From NCBI RefSeq assembly GCF_023072615.1, contig NZ_JAKNRW010000037.1, positions 1 to 50,160 of the forward strand: 50,160 bases of DNA, written 5' to 3'. The stretch is from Pseudomonas violetae (GTDB taxonomy: Bacteria > Pseudomonadota > Gammaproteobacteria > Pseudomonadales > Pseudomonadaceae). This document shows, one piece after another, positions 24,316-32,706 of this stretch. A program made the position numbers and the translations under genes. Within the stretch, counting starts at the first letter, position 1; each line of letters begins with the position of its first letter. Under the pieces are notes generated by a model. It saw only the letters and a program-made list of their open reading frames with translations, searched no databases and was not told the origin of the DNA.

Positions 24316-25437
24316 TCACTGAAAATAGCTCATCAAACGATCATTTACTTGACGGGCATCAAAATTTTCTTGCGCAATTTTGAAGCTATTCAATCCCATC
24401 ATCTCAATCTGATCTGGATGGTTAATAAAATATAGCATCTTTTCGGCAAGCGCTTCCGACGACCACGGGGGGACTATAAAGCCATTGACACCCTCCCTTA
24501 CCGTCTCCCGGCAACCAGGTACATCTGTGGTAATAACCGGACGACCAATAGCCATAGCTTCCTGAGTACTTCGGGGAACGCCCTCTCGATAGGATGGAAG
24601 TACAAAAACACTGGAGTTAGAAAGCCAGCCAGCTACGTCGTCAACGTGACCACGGTGATCTACCAATCCCTCACTGACTAATTTGCTTACATCGCTCAAG
24701 CTCAGCCCTCCGGGATTTGTCTCATCCAGACCACCCAACATCAAAAATGTTGCGGAGTCTGACTTCGATCGGACTAATCGTGCGGCCTCGATGAATTCGT
24801 TTATCCCTTTCTCCGCAAGCAAGCGACCAACGAAGATAAAGCTTACAGGTCTGACTGGCGGTGCAGAATAAGGATAATTGCGCAAATTCAATCCGATACC
24901 GCCAAGCACGCTTACTTTGCGGGCTTTGAGTTTGTGCTTTTCAATCAGATCGATAGGATCGTCTTTGTTAAGAAAAATTATTCGCTCAAGAAATGGAAAT
25001 GAGATTCTATACAGAAAAACCTGTACGCATTTCAAAATCCTTCCTTTCCACGATGCTCCATCAGGTTTCTCGGTAAAGACATAACCAAGCCCTTCAAGCA
25101 TACCGATTCGTCTCTTAACACCCGCCATCGCAGCTGCTAATGTTCCAAAAATCACAGGCTTTGAGAAATAGCTGAAGACAAGGTCCGGAGAAATGTTTTT
25201 GATAAGTTTTGACAGTTTATAAGTGTTTAAAATGTCGCCAAATGGATTCAGGCCCGCCCGACTGAAAATGTAGTCAACAGGCTCAGCTCCAAGAGCTCTA
25301 ACTTTTGCCCGCGTTTCAACGTCGAAGTCAAGCGCAAAGGTATACACTTGATCTCCTCTTGCCACCAACGCCTGAATCAAATCGGCCCTGAATCCAAGAA
25401 CACAAGCCGCTGTGGTCCCTATCAACACTATCTTCAT
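24316..25437 (-). CDS. Glycosyltransferase family 4 protein
   Basis: 373-residue GT-B fold glycosyltransferase. The N-terminal domain reads MKIVLIGTTAACVLGFRADLI... with GMLEGLGYVFTE. The C-terminal sugar-nucleotide domain has FIFVGRLLAEKGINEFIEAA and the EX7E pair in PSYREGVPRSTQEAMAIGRPVI. It probably adds a sugar to the lipid-linked O unit at the cytoplasmic face; donor and linkage are not predictable. It follows the other glycosyltransferase after an odd 158-bp gap and precedes the wbpV-like gene by 31 bp. Confidence 0.88.
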   Translation of the reverse strand: MKIVLIGTTAACVLGFRADLIQALVARGDQVYTFALDFDVETRAKVRALGAEPVDYIFSRAGLNPFGDILNTYKLSKLIKNISPDLVFSYFSKPVIFGTLAAAMAGVKRRIGMLEGLGYVFTEKPDGASWKGRILKCVQVFLYRISFPFLERIIFLNKDDPIDLIEKHKLKARKVSVLGGIGLNLRNYPYSAPPVRPVSFIFVGRLLAEKGINEFIEAARLVRSKSDSATFLMLGGLDETNPGGLSLSDVSKLVSEGLVDHRGHVDDVAGWLSNSSVFVLPSYREGVPRSTQEAMAIGRPVITTDVPGCRETVREGVNGFIVPPWSSEALAEKMLYFINHPDQIEMMGLNSFKIAQENFDARQVNDRLMSYFQ

Positions 25438-25595
25438 TTAAAGATCCATTCGTCGTAGCAAACGAGCTTGCTCCAATACGTCGCAGATCAAACATGCGGC
25501 GATCAGTCCACCCATGAGAACCCCTGCTGAGAACCGTAGTTGGCGCATTAAAAGAACACGATACCATGCCTTAGGCGCGGCTTGTTAATGCCCGT
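25438..25595. other. 158-bp non-coding gap inside the O-antigen operon
   Basis: All upstream genes of this operon overlap by 4 bp, but the chain breaks here. No ORF with family features was found, and composition is less AT-rich than the adjacent wzx-wzy genes. It may be the scar of a lost gene or a recombination junction between two cassette modules. Confidence 0.4.
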
Positions 25596-26699
25596 TCATC
25601 GAGTTGTCGCTGGCCCCGAATAGAGATCCACCCAAGTGGTGACAACATTATCGAGAGAATACCTTTCAATCACCCTCTCTCGGGCCTGACGGCCCAAAAT
25701 TTGAGCAGCACGAGAGTCTAAATTAAGCGCTCGCCTCATTGCTGAAGCTAAGGCATTAGCGTTGCCGGGCAAAACTACGAGACCTTGATCACCGACCACG
25801 TCCTTAACGCCGCCGCTGTCTGTTACAACTACCACCCGTTCTGTGGCCATCGCTTCAGCGACGACCAGTCCGAAACCCTCCCAAGCGGATGACAGAACGT
25901 AGACATCGGCGCAACTGTAAAAATCTGATACGTTGTCCCGAACGCCTAAAAACCTAACTCGATTATGTATGGATAATTGGATAGATAAATTGACCAGGTC
26001 CTCCATCAAATAACCATCGCCCACAATCCAAAGTTTAAGCGTGTCGTCATCTCTGCATAGGATTTGGAAGGCATGCAGGAGGTTAGGATAGTCTTTAGCT
26101 TCTACAAGTCGACCTACTGCAAGAATAACCTTATCTCCGGGCTCAACGCCCTCTACACTTCGAATCAAAGAACGAGCAGATTCCTTAAACATAAATTTTT
26201 GAGTATCGATACCATTGGGTACTACTAACATTTCACCGCTCTTTACAGCCCCTTTGGCCTCAAATGCCTGAACGGCGCCACTACTGACATTAGTTGTTAC
26301 ATCCGCGAGAAAATTGGTCGCGCGATATGCTAGCATCCGCAACTTACCACCCTCGTTGTTGCTGTGGGCTGTACATATAAGTCGTGGGATAGAGATAATG
26401 ACTCTTACCAACCGAGCCAAGAGATTAGCGTGGACCATATGGGAATGCATTACATCGGGTTTGAAAGATTTGATCACCGCACGTAAAGCAAAGAGGCATG
26501 AGATAAGGCTGTGCAGGGATTTTGCGCCTTCCAACCCGACAACCTCAAAAGGTTCATTGGAAGATAGCAGCCGACCGGAACCCGTAAGATACACAATTTT
26601 AACATTATGATCGAGAGCGACTAGCCGCTGAGCCAAGTCAAGCACCTGACGTTCCGCACCACCTACATCCAGACTAGTGATGAAAAATAATATCTTCAT
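25596..26699 (-). CDS. Glycosyltransferase family 4 protein
   Basis: 367-residue GT-B fold enzyme. The start MKILFFITSLDVGGAERQV is typical of GT4. VVPNGIDTQKF, ILAVGRLVEAKDYPNLLHAF and the EX7E pair SSAWEGFGLVVAEAMA lie in the C-terminal half. It probably adds one residue of the O repeat unit. The start overlaps the GT2 gene stop by 4 bp. Acceptor and donor are unknown. Confidence 0.9.
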   Translation of the reverse strand: MKILFFITSLDVGGAERQVLDLAQRLVALDHNVKIVYLTGSGRLLSSNEPFEVVGLEGAKSLHSLISCLFALRAVIKSFKPDVMHSHMVHANLLARLVRVIISIPRLICTAHSNNEGGKLRMLAYRATNFLADVTTNVSSGAVQAFEAKGAVKSGEMLVVPNGIDTQKFMFKESARSLIRSVEGVEPGDKVILAVGRLVEAKDYPNLLHAFQILCRDDDTLKLWIVGDGYLMEDLVNLSIQLSIHNRVRFLGVRDNVSDFYSCADVYVLSSAWEGFGLVVAEAMATERVVVVTDSGGVKDVVGDQGLVVLPGNANALASAMRRALNLDSRAAQILGRQARERVIERYSLDNVVTTWVDLYSGPATTR

Positions 26700-27484
26700 G
26701 AGAACCTTTTAAGCAATACATAGATGCAACACTGAACAGAACGTATAGAATATTTAATTTTATAAAAAAAACTTTTCTCCCTGGCAATTTGCGACCAGTA
26801 AAAAGTTAAAAATCCAATAGGATTTTTCCGCAAGTTGGACGAGAAATTATTTGAATAACCATCTTCCAAATAATCACATAGATAAATTACTGTATTTCCA
26901 TGTATACATATACGCCCCTCATCTCCTATCTTGTTCCAAATATAGAGTTCTGGCACAAATTTCTCCTCGCCAAACACAGGAAATTTGTGCCGCAGGAGTA
27001 GTTCCGTCTTAAACACGTACGCGAGATCCCCCTTAAATAGATGGCCCGCTTCAGTGGGCGACATATATTCAGGACAGTTATCTTCGTCTACTCTGGCACC
27101 GACTACACGCATGTCGAAAAACGCTTTACGATAGCACCATCCAACAACGTCACTAGCGCCCTGACCACGAATCCCTGATATTACTGTTTCAACAGCAGAA
27201 GAAACCAAAGCATCATCACTATCAACTATTAAGATCCATGGCGTGAGTGCATTCTGGGCACCCGCATTTAACGCAACATGCTTACCACCATTTTCCTGCT
27301 GAATCACCCTGATTGGGAATGGTGATGCTTCAGAAATCTCATTTAGTAATTTTGGCGTATCGTCTACACTCCCATCATCAACGACTACCCATTCAAAGTC
27401 CAAAGAACTTTGAGTGCAAAGACTTCTATATAATCTCGGAATTGTTGATGCTCGATTGTATGTAGCAGTGACGACAGTAATCAT
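26696..27484 (-). CDS. Glycosyltransferase family 2 protein
   Basis: 262-residue GT-A fold enzyme with MITVVTATYNRASTIPRLYRS, the nucleotide-binding VVVDDGSVDDT, NGGKHVALNAG and the metal-binding DxD-type motif IVDSDDAL. It lacks membrane segments and likely acts on the lipid-linked acceptor at the inner membrane. Four-base overlaps join it to wzx upstream and the GT4 gene downstream. The sugar transferred is unknown. Confidence 0.9.
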   Translation of the reverse strand: MITVVTATYNRASTIPRLYRSLCTQSSLDFEWVVVDDGSVDDTPKLLNEISEASPFPIRVIQQENGGKHVALNAGAQNALTPWILIVDSDDALVSSAVETVISGIRGQGASDVVGWCYRKAFFDMRVVGARVDEDNCPEYMSPTEAGHLFKGDLAYVFKTELLLRHKFPVFGEEKFVPELYIWNKIGDEGRICIHGNTVIYLCDYLEDGYSNNFSSNLRKNPIGFLTFYWSQIAREKSFFYKIKYSIRSVQCCIYVLLKRFS

Positions 27485-28725
27485 TTCTTACACCCATTAA
27501 ATGACTGGAATATCATTCTCGCCACAACGGTCATCAATGCGATGAACAAAAAAATCTCCGCAAGAACGAAGCCTAAAACCACTCCACCAACTCCGTACCA
27601 AATAGAAAGAGCAGCAGCCATCAGAATTGACAGAATTGAAAAAAACATAATAAGGCCACTTGTTATCCTATCTTTACCCATCGGTATTAACATACACAAC
27701 CCGAGAGCCTGATTGGCCAGTCTAAAAGGTATAATCCAAACGAATATCTTAAGTATGCTACTTGCTACCAAATATTCTTGACCTAGAACACTTCTGATTA
27801 GAAAGTCTCCCACAAAAAATATCGCGCTCGAAGCGAATATGCCAGCAACAAACATCCCTAACACAATTAATAACGATAGGCGAATTGTATTTTGCTTGGA
27901 TGAAAGATATTGTCTATTCAGATACGGAAAAAAGCCAATCAAAATAGGATTAACGAAACCTACGAAACCACGAATTATTTTCTCGGCTGGGACATACGAT
28001 GCCACAGCAACGTGCCCGGAGGTGGCACCGACCAAGGAAGGGCCAGCGCTTAAGAGTATATTATTCGAGCTTTTATATATAAATACATGAAAACCAATTT
28101 TTAATTGCTGCAAGCCACCACTAAAACTAAAAAATAGTCGCCCTACCTTTTTCAAACACAACGCGTTCCCCAGGATTGTATTCACCAACCCCAAACTAGA
28201 CATTATACAGAGCGCTAAAAATGCGTCATCCGCAGAATTTACGAACAAAAACAATAAAAACAGGCTTGCAAAACGCAATACAACTTCCATTATTACAACC
28301 AAGCTTATTTTTTCCAAACCTTGGAAGAACCAAAATGGACTAAACCCAAACGCCAAGAAATATAAGAATCCTAGAAAAATCAGTTTTACATCAAAAAAAT
28401 ATGACCCTTGAATAAGGCACACAACCGCACCAATCAGTAAAACCATTATTACGATCAAAAGTTTAGCAGAGAAGATTTCACCATATATTTTTGCCAGAGA
28501 TTTTTTGTCACCACTCGCCAGTGCTATTTGTCTAGAACCGCTTAGAGAAAACCCGTACTCTACTACTAATGAAGACAGCAACGCCACAGACTGAATAAGA
28601 ACTACCTTTCCATACTCTTGGACGCCCAACGCCCTTGCTAGCACGGGAATTTCAAGAATGGGTATCAGATAGGCGCACAACTGGGCAAAAAACAACAACC
28701 CCATATTTTTAATCAAATACCTCAC
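27481..28725 (-). CDS. wzx: O-antigen flippase Wzx
   Basis: 414-residue polytopic protein with about twelve hydrophobic segments of the polysaccharide-transport/MATE-like fold. The opening MRYLIKNMGLLFFAQLCAYL, then VLARALGVQEYGKVVLIQS and FSLSGSRQIALASGD, matches Wzx flippases. It should move the finished undecaprenyl-PP-linked unit across the inner membrane. It overlaps both neighbours by 4 bp, and is AT-rich and poorly conserved as expected for Wzx. A lone flippase supports a single polysaccharide in this locus. Confidence 0.9.
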   Translation of the reverse strand: MRYLIKNMGLLFFAQLCAYLIPILEIPVLARALGVQEYGKVVLIQSVALLSSLVVEYGFSLSGSRQIALASGDKKSLAKIYGEIFSAKLLIVIMVLLIGAVVCLIQGSYFFDVKLIFLGFLYFLAFGFSPFWFFQGLEKISLVVIMEVVLRFASLFLLFLFVNSADDAFLALCIMSSLGLVNTILGNALCLKKVGRLFFSFSGGLQQLKIGFHVFIYKSSNNILLSAGPSLVGATSGHVAVASYVPAEKIIRGFVGFVNPILIGFFPYLNRQYLSSKQNTIRLSLLIVLGMFVAGIFASSAIFFVGDFLIRSVLGQEYLVASSILKIFVWIIPFRLANQALGLCMLIPMGKDRITSGLIMFFSILSILMAAALSIWYGVGGVVLGFVLAEIFLFIALMTVVARMIFQSFNGCKK

Positions 28726-29960
28726 AATTTAGTGCTCATTTCTTGGACCACCTCTGAGCTCTCGCCCATTTTCGATAATCTCGACAACCAAGACAGCATA
28801 ATTGCCCAATACCCCCACTCAGACATCTCTGAACTCAACGGATGAAAGAGCAACAAGAAGCAAAAGCATGAAGCCCCTAAGTACGCTGCCAATTTGTAAT
28901 AAGCAAGAGCAGCAGCAGCAGGCCCATTAAACCATTCTCGCAACGCAAAAAACAGCAGCGGGCTTAGTACAATAATAAGCAGCCCAATCTCACCCAGCGC
29001 ACCAAGGTCGCCTAAGATTGCTAAATACACATTATGGATAACCATAGGCTGACCACCCACTATAGAAGTCGAGCTTTGGAATCCACATCCCAAGGGTAGA
29101 CATGCCTCAGCATTCAAAATGCCATCGCTGAGCATTTTTGACCTAATTGGATCGCCTTCGAACAATCTGTTTACTACGAGGAGTGACTTCCCTTCCAGAA
29201 AACCATAAATAGCGTCTAGATTAAAAACTGCAAATAGACCGATCAATAAAATTAATATCGATACAATCGATAACAATCTTGCTGTATTTAACAAAAATAC
29301 TATTGAAGCGAATGCTATTAAAATCACCGCAAACCACAGAAAACCTGTGCGGCTCGAATCAGCTAACAGCAAATATATCGACGATACCAATACAAAAGCC
29401 GTAATCATGATTCTAGATAGGGGACTGCTGAGCATCTTAGCAATCATAAATGCACAAAAAAAAGCACTTGTTTTCCACAGTACCCCAGGATACGCAAATA
29501 GGCTGCCTTGTCGCCCGTCTCCTAAAACTATATAGTAATCGCTCAACCAGTATTTGGATATTATGAACACCGTTAACCCGATACACGTCGCAGTAGCTGA
29601 AATCCGATAAAAGTCGTCGATATCTAAGAACTGCGAATTGGCATAAACCACTACGAAAACGGCATAAATCATGATAAATTTTGCCGCTTGATAAGCAGTG
29701 TACGCATCTGCATTAGCAAGCCCGGCTATCAACAACGCCAAGACTAGAATAGCAAAACCAAAACTTGCGCACAAAAAAACAATATCTATATGTATGCGCC
29801 TAGCATTGACAGCCAGGAGCCCGGATGCTAAAACCAAGCCCCATACCACCCAATATCCGAAGGGCGTTATAACGTTTCGCAAATCGCCAAGGACTACTAG
29901 CGCGCATGCTGATAGAACAATATAAAACGGCATCCTTTGCTTGGTAGTAATATTACTCAC
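28722..29960 (-). CDS. wzy: O-antigen polymerase (Wzy-like)
   Basis: 412-residue membrane protein with about eleven hydrophobic segments and a larger periplasmic loop in the C-terminal half (about residues 245-320, with EGDPIRSKM, CLPLGCGFQSS and MVIHNVYLAILGDLGALGEIG). That arrangement fits the Wzy/WaaL (O-antigen ligase-polymerase) superfamily; the HN(x)YL-type segment is common in it. Wzy is favoured over WaaL because it lies between wzz and wzx. It is the first gene of the overlapping O-unit run. A perfect 14-bp palindrome lies 22 bp upstream. Confidence 0.8.
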   Translation of the reverse strand: MSNITTKQRMPFYIVLSACALVVLGDLRNVITPFGYWVVWGLVLASGLLAVNARRIHIDIVFLCASFGFAILVLALLIAGLANADAYTAYQAAKFIMIYAVFVVVYANSQFLDIDDFYRISATATCIGLTVFIISKYWLSDYYIVLGDGRQGSLFAYPGVLWKTSAFFCAFMIAKMLSSPLSRIMITAFVLVSSIYLLLADSSRTGFLWFAVILIAFASIVFLLNTARLLSIVSILILLIGLFAVFNLDAIYGFLEGKSLLVVNRLFEGDPIRSKMLSDGILNAEACLPLGCGFQSSTSIVGGQPMVIHNVYLAILGDLGALGEIGLLIIVLSPLLFFALREWFNGPAAAALAYYKLAAYLGASCFCFLLLFHPLSSEMSEWGYWAIMLSWLSRLSKMGESSEVVQEMSTKL

Positions 29961-29981
29961 GCCCCGGCCACTCTAGATGTA

Positions 29982-29995
29982 TTAATCATGATTAA
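29982..29995. promoter_or_regulatory. Perfect AT-rich palindrome upstream of wzy
   Basis: TTAATCATGATTAA is a perfect 14-bp palindrome 22 bp before the wzy ATG. It may be an operator or part of a promoter. The remaining wzz-wzy gap (29996-30227) shows no convincing gene; a 74-codon plus-strand frame at 30011 has no family features. Confidence 0.4.
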
Positions 29996-30227
29996 AATTA
30001 ATTTCCGCTTGTGATCGGCATACGCTCATATACGAAACAGTCGAATGATAACTTAATGGGCTCACTGCAGCATTATGCACCTTGGCATCGTGATTCCGCT
30101 TGCAGCAGATGCCCTTCTTACGGCAGGGCACCTACATCAGTTATCCATAGCGCACAATTAGCACCTGCTGACAGTATCAGCATGTATGCCTCAGTCAAAA
30201 TACGCGTAATAGCTACCGCTGGAATCA

Positions 30228-31283
30228 TCATATAGCCCGCTTGATCCTGGCGTCATTTGTGAGATACAAGATGACAGCAATCAATACCCCAGCCATCAAT
30301 CCCAAGATCATGCCCAAAGTAATAATCAATGATTTTTTAGGTTTGATCGGCGCGTCAGGTCGGTTCACATCGCCGTCCTGTCGGTACACCCAAACATCGG
30401 AAGGACTGACATCGAGATTTTTGAAAAAATCATGCTTTGACTGCAGTTCACGAAGGTTCATCACAAATGGATCGTCCGATTGCCGCTGTTCCAAGTTCTG
30501 AATTTCAGCCTTCAGCGCCTTGGATCCACGCATATAAATAATCTGTCCGTCCATACTTCCAGCTAACTCGACAGAAGGATTACCAGTAATGATTGGTGGC
30601 TTCTCCAAACCAATTGCTTCTGCAACTCTCAGCGCCTCCTGCAACTTGGTAATGGAATCTTGACGAATTTGCGTTGCAGTTTCTCTAAGAGACTTTATCT
30701 GCTGGAGGAGATTACGAGCCCTAACCCGACTTTCTGTTGTAACGTTCTTAACTATCTCCTCTTTCGTCAACACTCCAGCTCGATCAGCGTATAGCTGAAC
30801 CCAATTCGACGCCAGTTCAGGGTTAGTGGTCTGCACCGTAACTGCGGACTGATCGCCTGCGTCTCTCACGGGCAAAGTTACAGTTAAAGCCTTTGAGAAT
30901 CGCGAATACAAAGCATCCCTGGAGCCCTTTCTAACTTCCTCTGTAAGACTTGGAAGATAAACAGTATTAAAGAATTCGCGGTGAAGCGATTCGGAGTCCA
31001 AAATTCGCAGAAAAACGGTATAGATATCCTTTATCGTCAAAGGTACTAAATCGTAATCGCGCGTGCGTCCGTAATTGAAGTTAGCAATATCATTTTGCGT
31101 TGGCGGGATGAGAAAAAGCTTTGCTTCATAAATTGGTTTAGCTGTAAATGCGTACGCGGCAGCCAGTAGTGTTGACACTAAAGCCACGCCAATTACAACC
31201 CATTTTCGCTTCCATACCGAACGGACCAGCGCCTGAATGTCAATTTCAGCACTGCTGTGTGATTGTGATGTACTGCTTTGCAT
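30228..31283 (-). CDS. wzz: O-antigen chain-length determinant Wzz
   Basis: 351-residue polysaccharide co-polymerase with two membrane helices: near residues 29-48 (WVVIGVALVSTLLAAAYAF) and near the C-terminus (LIITLGMILGLMAGVLIAVI). The Pro-rich PDAPIKPKKS lies just before the second. The middle is a periplasmic, partly coiled domain. It controls the modal length of Wzy-made chains. Position next to ihfB is the usual one for Pseudomonas wzz. The start follows GGCGAGTGAGGC. Confidence 0.94.
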   Translation of the reverse strand: MQSSTSQSHSSAEIDIQALVRSVWKRKWVVIGVALVSTLLAAAYAFTAKPIYEAKLFLIPPTQNDIANFNYGRTRDYDLVPLTIKDIYTVFLRILDSESLHREFFNTVYLPSLTEEVRKGSRDALYSRFSKALTVTLPVRDAGDQSAVTVQTTNPELASNWVQLYADRAGVLTKEEIVKNVTTESRVRARNLLQQIKSLRETATQIRQDSITKLQEALRVAEAIGLEKPPIITGNPSVELAGSMDGQIIYMRGSKALKAEIQNLEQRQSDDPFVMNLRELQSKHDFFKNLDVSPSDVWVYRQDGDVNRPDAPIKPKKSLIITLGMILGLMAGVLIAVILYLTNDARIKRAI

Positions 31284-31463
31284 GCCTCACTCGCCTTTTC
31301 AATTACGGCACAACACCGCAGTGAGGTGCACGTTCGTTCGACCACGATGTAATCTATAACATTATTACGTCAGGTATGACTTTCGTTCTACAGCGCTATT
31401 GTAACAGCGGTGGCGCTCTCTCGGTGAGCATCGGAATTTGCTGCCGATGATATTTTATCGGGA

Positions 31464-31691
31464 CTAATGCTTCCTGCCTGAAAAACTTCGTACTAAGAGC
31501 ATAGCAACTGGCCCTATGACCATGCCTAGCAGGAGGGAGGAAGCAACGTAGATCGACAGCGGAAGGGAAGGTGTTGACCACCCCAAAAAAATCAGACTAG
31601 ACGGCTGTTGATTTTCCAAGATGAATACAATTGCCACCAAAGCTAAGATTATTCCAAATGTAGCTGTTCCTACACGTCGAAATAGACGCAT
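31464..31691 (-). CDS. LapA-domain (DUF1049) small inner-membrane protein
   Basis: 75-residue protein with two hydrophobic helices (FGIILALVAIVFILENQQ and YVASSLLLGMVIGPVAMLLV), separated by SSLIFLGWSTPSLPLSI, the pattern of the LapA/YciS family. In enterobacteria the relative sits beside lapB and takes part in LPS regulation. Here it lies between ihfB and wzz. GGAGGTATGAG precedes the ATG. Role in this organism inferred only. Confidence 0.88.
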   Translation of the reverse strand: MRLFRRVGTATFGIILALVAIVFILENQQPSSLIFLGWSTPSLPLSIYVASSLLLGMVIGPVAMLLVRSFSGRKH

Positions 31692-31711
31692 CTCATACCT
31701 CCGATTCGCAC

Positions 31712-32005
31712 TTAATTTTCCTCCTCATCCTCATTCACCCGATCCCGCAGTTCCTTCCCCGGCTTAAAATGCGGAACGAACTTGCCGTCCAGGCTAACCG
31801 ACTGCCCGGTCTTGGGATTACGCCCTACCCGCGGTGCGCGGTAGTGCAATGAGAAGCTGCCGAAACCCCGGATCTCGATACGATCCCCGGTGGCCAGGCA
31901 TTGGGACATTTGTTCAAGCATGGTCTTGATGGCCAGCTCCACATCCTTGGATGAGAGCAGCCCTTGATGGGTGACAATTCGTTCGATCAACTCCGACTTC
32001 GTCAT
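31712..32005 (-). CDS. ihfB: Integration host factor subunit beta
   Basis: 97-residue DNA-bending protein (with IhfA) of the HU/IHF family. MTKSELIERIVTHQGLLSSKDVE, RIEIRGFGSFSLHYR and the beta-ribbon RVGRNPKTGQSVSLDGKFVPHFKPGK are diagnostic. The Pro in GRNPKTG is the residue that inserts into DNA. It ends with an acidic tail (NEDEEEN). GAAGGG lies before the ATG. It marks the right border of the O-antigen locus. Confidence 0.97.
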   Translation of the reverse strand: MTKSELIERIVTHQGLLSSKDVELAIKTMLEQMSQCLATGDRIEIRGFGSFSLHYRAPRVGRNPKTGQSVSLDGKFVPHFKPGKELRDRVNEDEEEN

Positions 32006-32155
32006 ATTTTTCCCTTCTTTTTCAAGCAGCTAGATCAGCGCTTCAGAGGTTTTAGCACGCTCGGAGCCATTTGAACAGTCCAAGATTTGACATATCTTTA
32101 CCCGGCCTGCACAGCCCAATTTCAGGGCATCTGCATTGATGGCGTCCCTCGCAAA

Positions 32156-32434
32156 TTACCTGCAGATCACCAACATGGTGCGGGTCAGGTAGCCTGCGGG
32201 ATTAAAACCGAATGGGTATTCATCCTCGTCCTTGGCGTCATCCGACCTTACAATTACCTTGTAGCCTGCAGCCTTGCACTCCTTGTCGGCACGTTTACGG
32301 CATTTCTCCCAGCCCGAGCCCAGGCCGGAGCAATCGATCTCTATCCCACTGACACCGCGCACCGCATGGGTCTTGGCGCTGGTGGTGCAGCCTGCCAGTG
32401 CCAGTACTGCTATGGCGACCATGAGCTTGTTCAT
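32156..32434 (-). CDS. Small predicted lipoprotein, function unknown
   Basis: 92-residue exported protein with a signal peptide and lipobox (MNKLMVAIAVLALAGCTTS; Cys at about residue 16). The mature part holds four more cysteines in IDCSGLGSGWEKCRKRADKEC and the C-terminal VICR, suggesting two disulfides. Small Cys-patterned lipoproteins like this occur at the rpsA-ihfB junction in fluorescent pseudomonads as far as I recall. GGAAG precedes the ATG. I cannot assign a role. Confidence 0.82.
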   Translation of the reverse strand: MNKLMVAIAVLALAGCTTSAKTHAVRGVSGIEIDCSGLGSGWEKCRKRADKECKAAGYKVIVRSDDAKDEDEYPFGFNPAGYLTRTMLVICR

Positions 32435-32587
32435 GCACTTCCTTATTAGTCAGGCACCCTACCGGAGGGTGCTTGCGCCCCATGCTCTAGATTAGCTGCA
32501 AATAAGCGATTGATCCTGTTAAAGAAAGGGACAGTTTGGTGGAGGTGTTGGTTCAGCGCACGGTGGACATGGCGACCATAAATATCT

Positions 32588-32633
32588 AAAGATCGTCCGA
32601 ACGCGGTCCGAGCCTTCGGCCGCTCCTACGGGG
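32588..32633. repeat. REP-like element downstream of rpsA
   Basis: AAAGATCG...GAGCCTTCGGCCGCTCCTAC resembles the GATCGCAGCCTTCGGCAG element at 11964 and can fold on itself. It lies in the 272-bp gap between rpsA and the small lipoprotein gene, which otherwise holds the rpsA terminator and no gene. Confidence 0.6.
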
Positions 32634-32662
32634 GATCGGGGGTTTGCCAAATCGCAGGCACA

Positions 32663-32690
32663 AAAAAGGGCGACCGAAGTCGCCCTTTTT
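32663..32690 (-). terminator. Rho-independent terminator of rpsA
   Basis: AAAAAGGGCGAC / GTCGCCCTTTTT are perfect 12-bp arms with a CGAA loop, giving T runs on both strands. It begins 17 bp after the rpsA stop and should end the serC-to-rpsA transcript. Confidence 0.95.
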
Positions 32691-32706
32691 CATGGTCTGA
32701 CAGAAC

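Noticed and set aside
25328..25567. 79-codon minus-strand frame over the GT4 start and the 158-bp gap
   Set aside because: Overlaps the well-supported GT4 N-terminus in another frame and shows no motif.
30011..30235. 74-codon plus-strand frame between wzy and wzz
   Set aside because: No ribosome site or family feature, and it runs into the wzz stop region on the other strand. Treated as non-coding.
16251..31463. JUMPstart/ops element or insertion sequence marking the O-antigen locus
   Set aside because: No GGCGGTAG ops core, transposase frame or terminal inverted repeats were found by eye.
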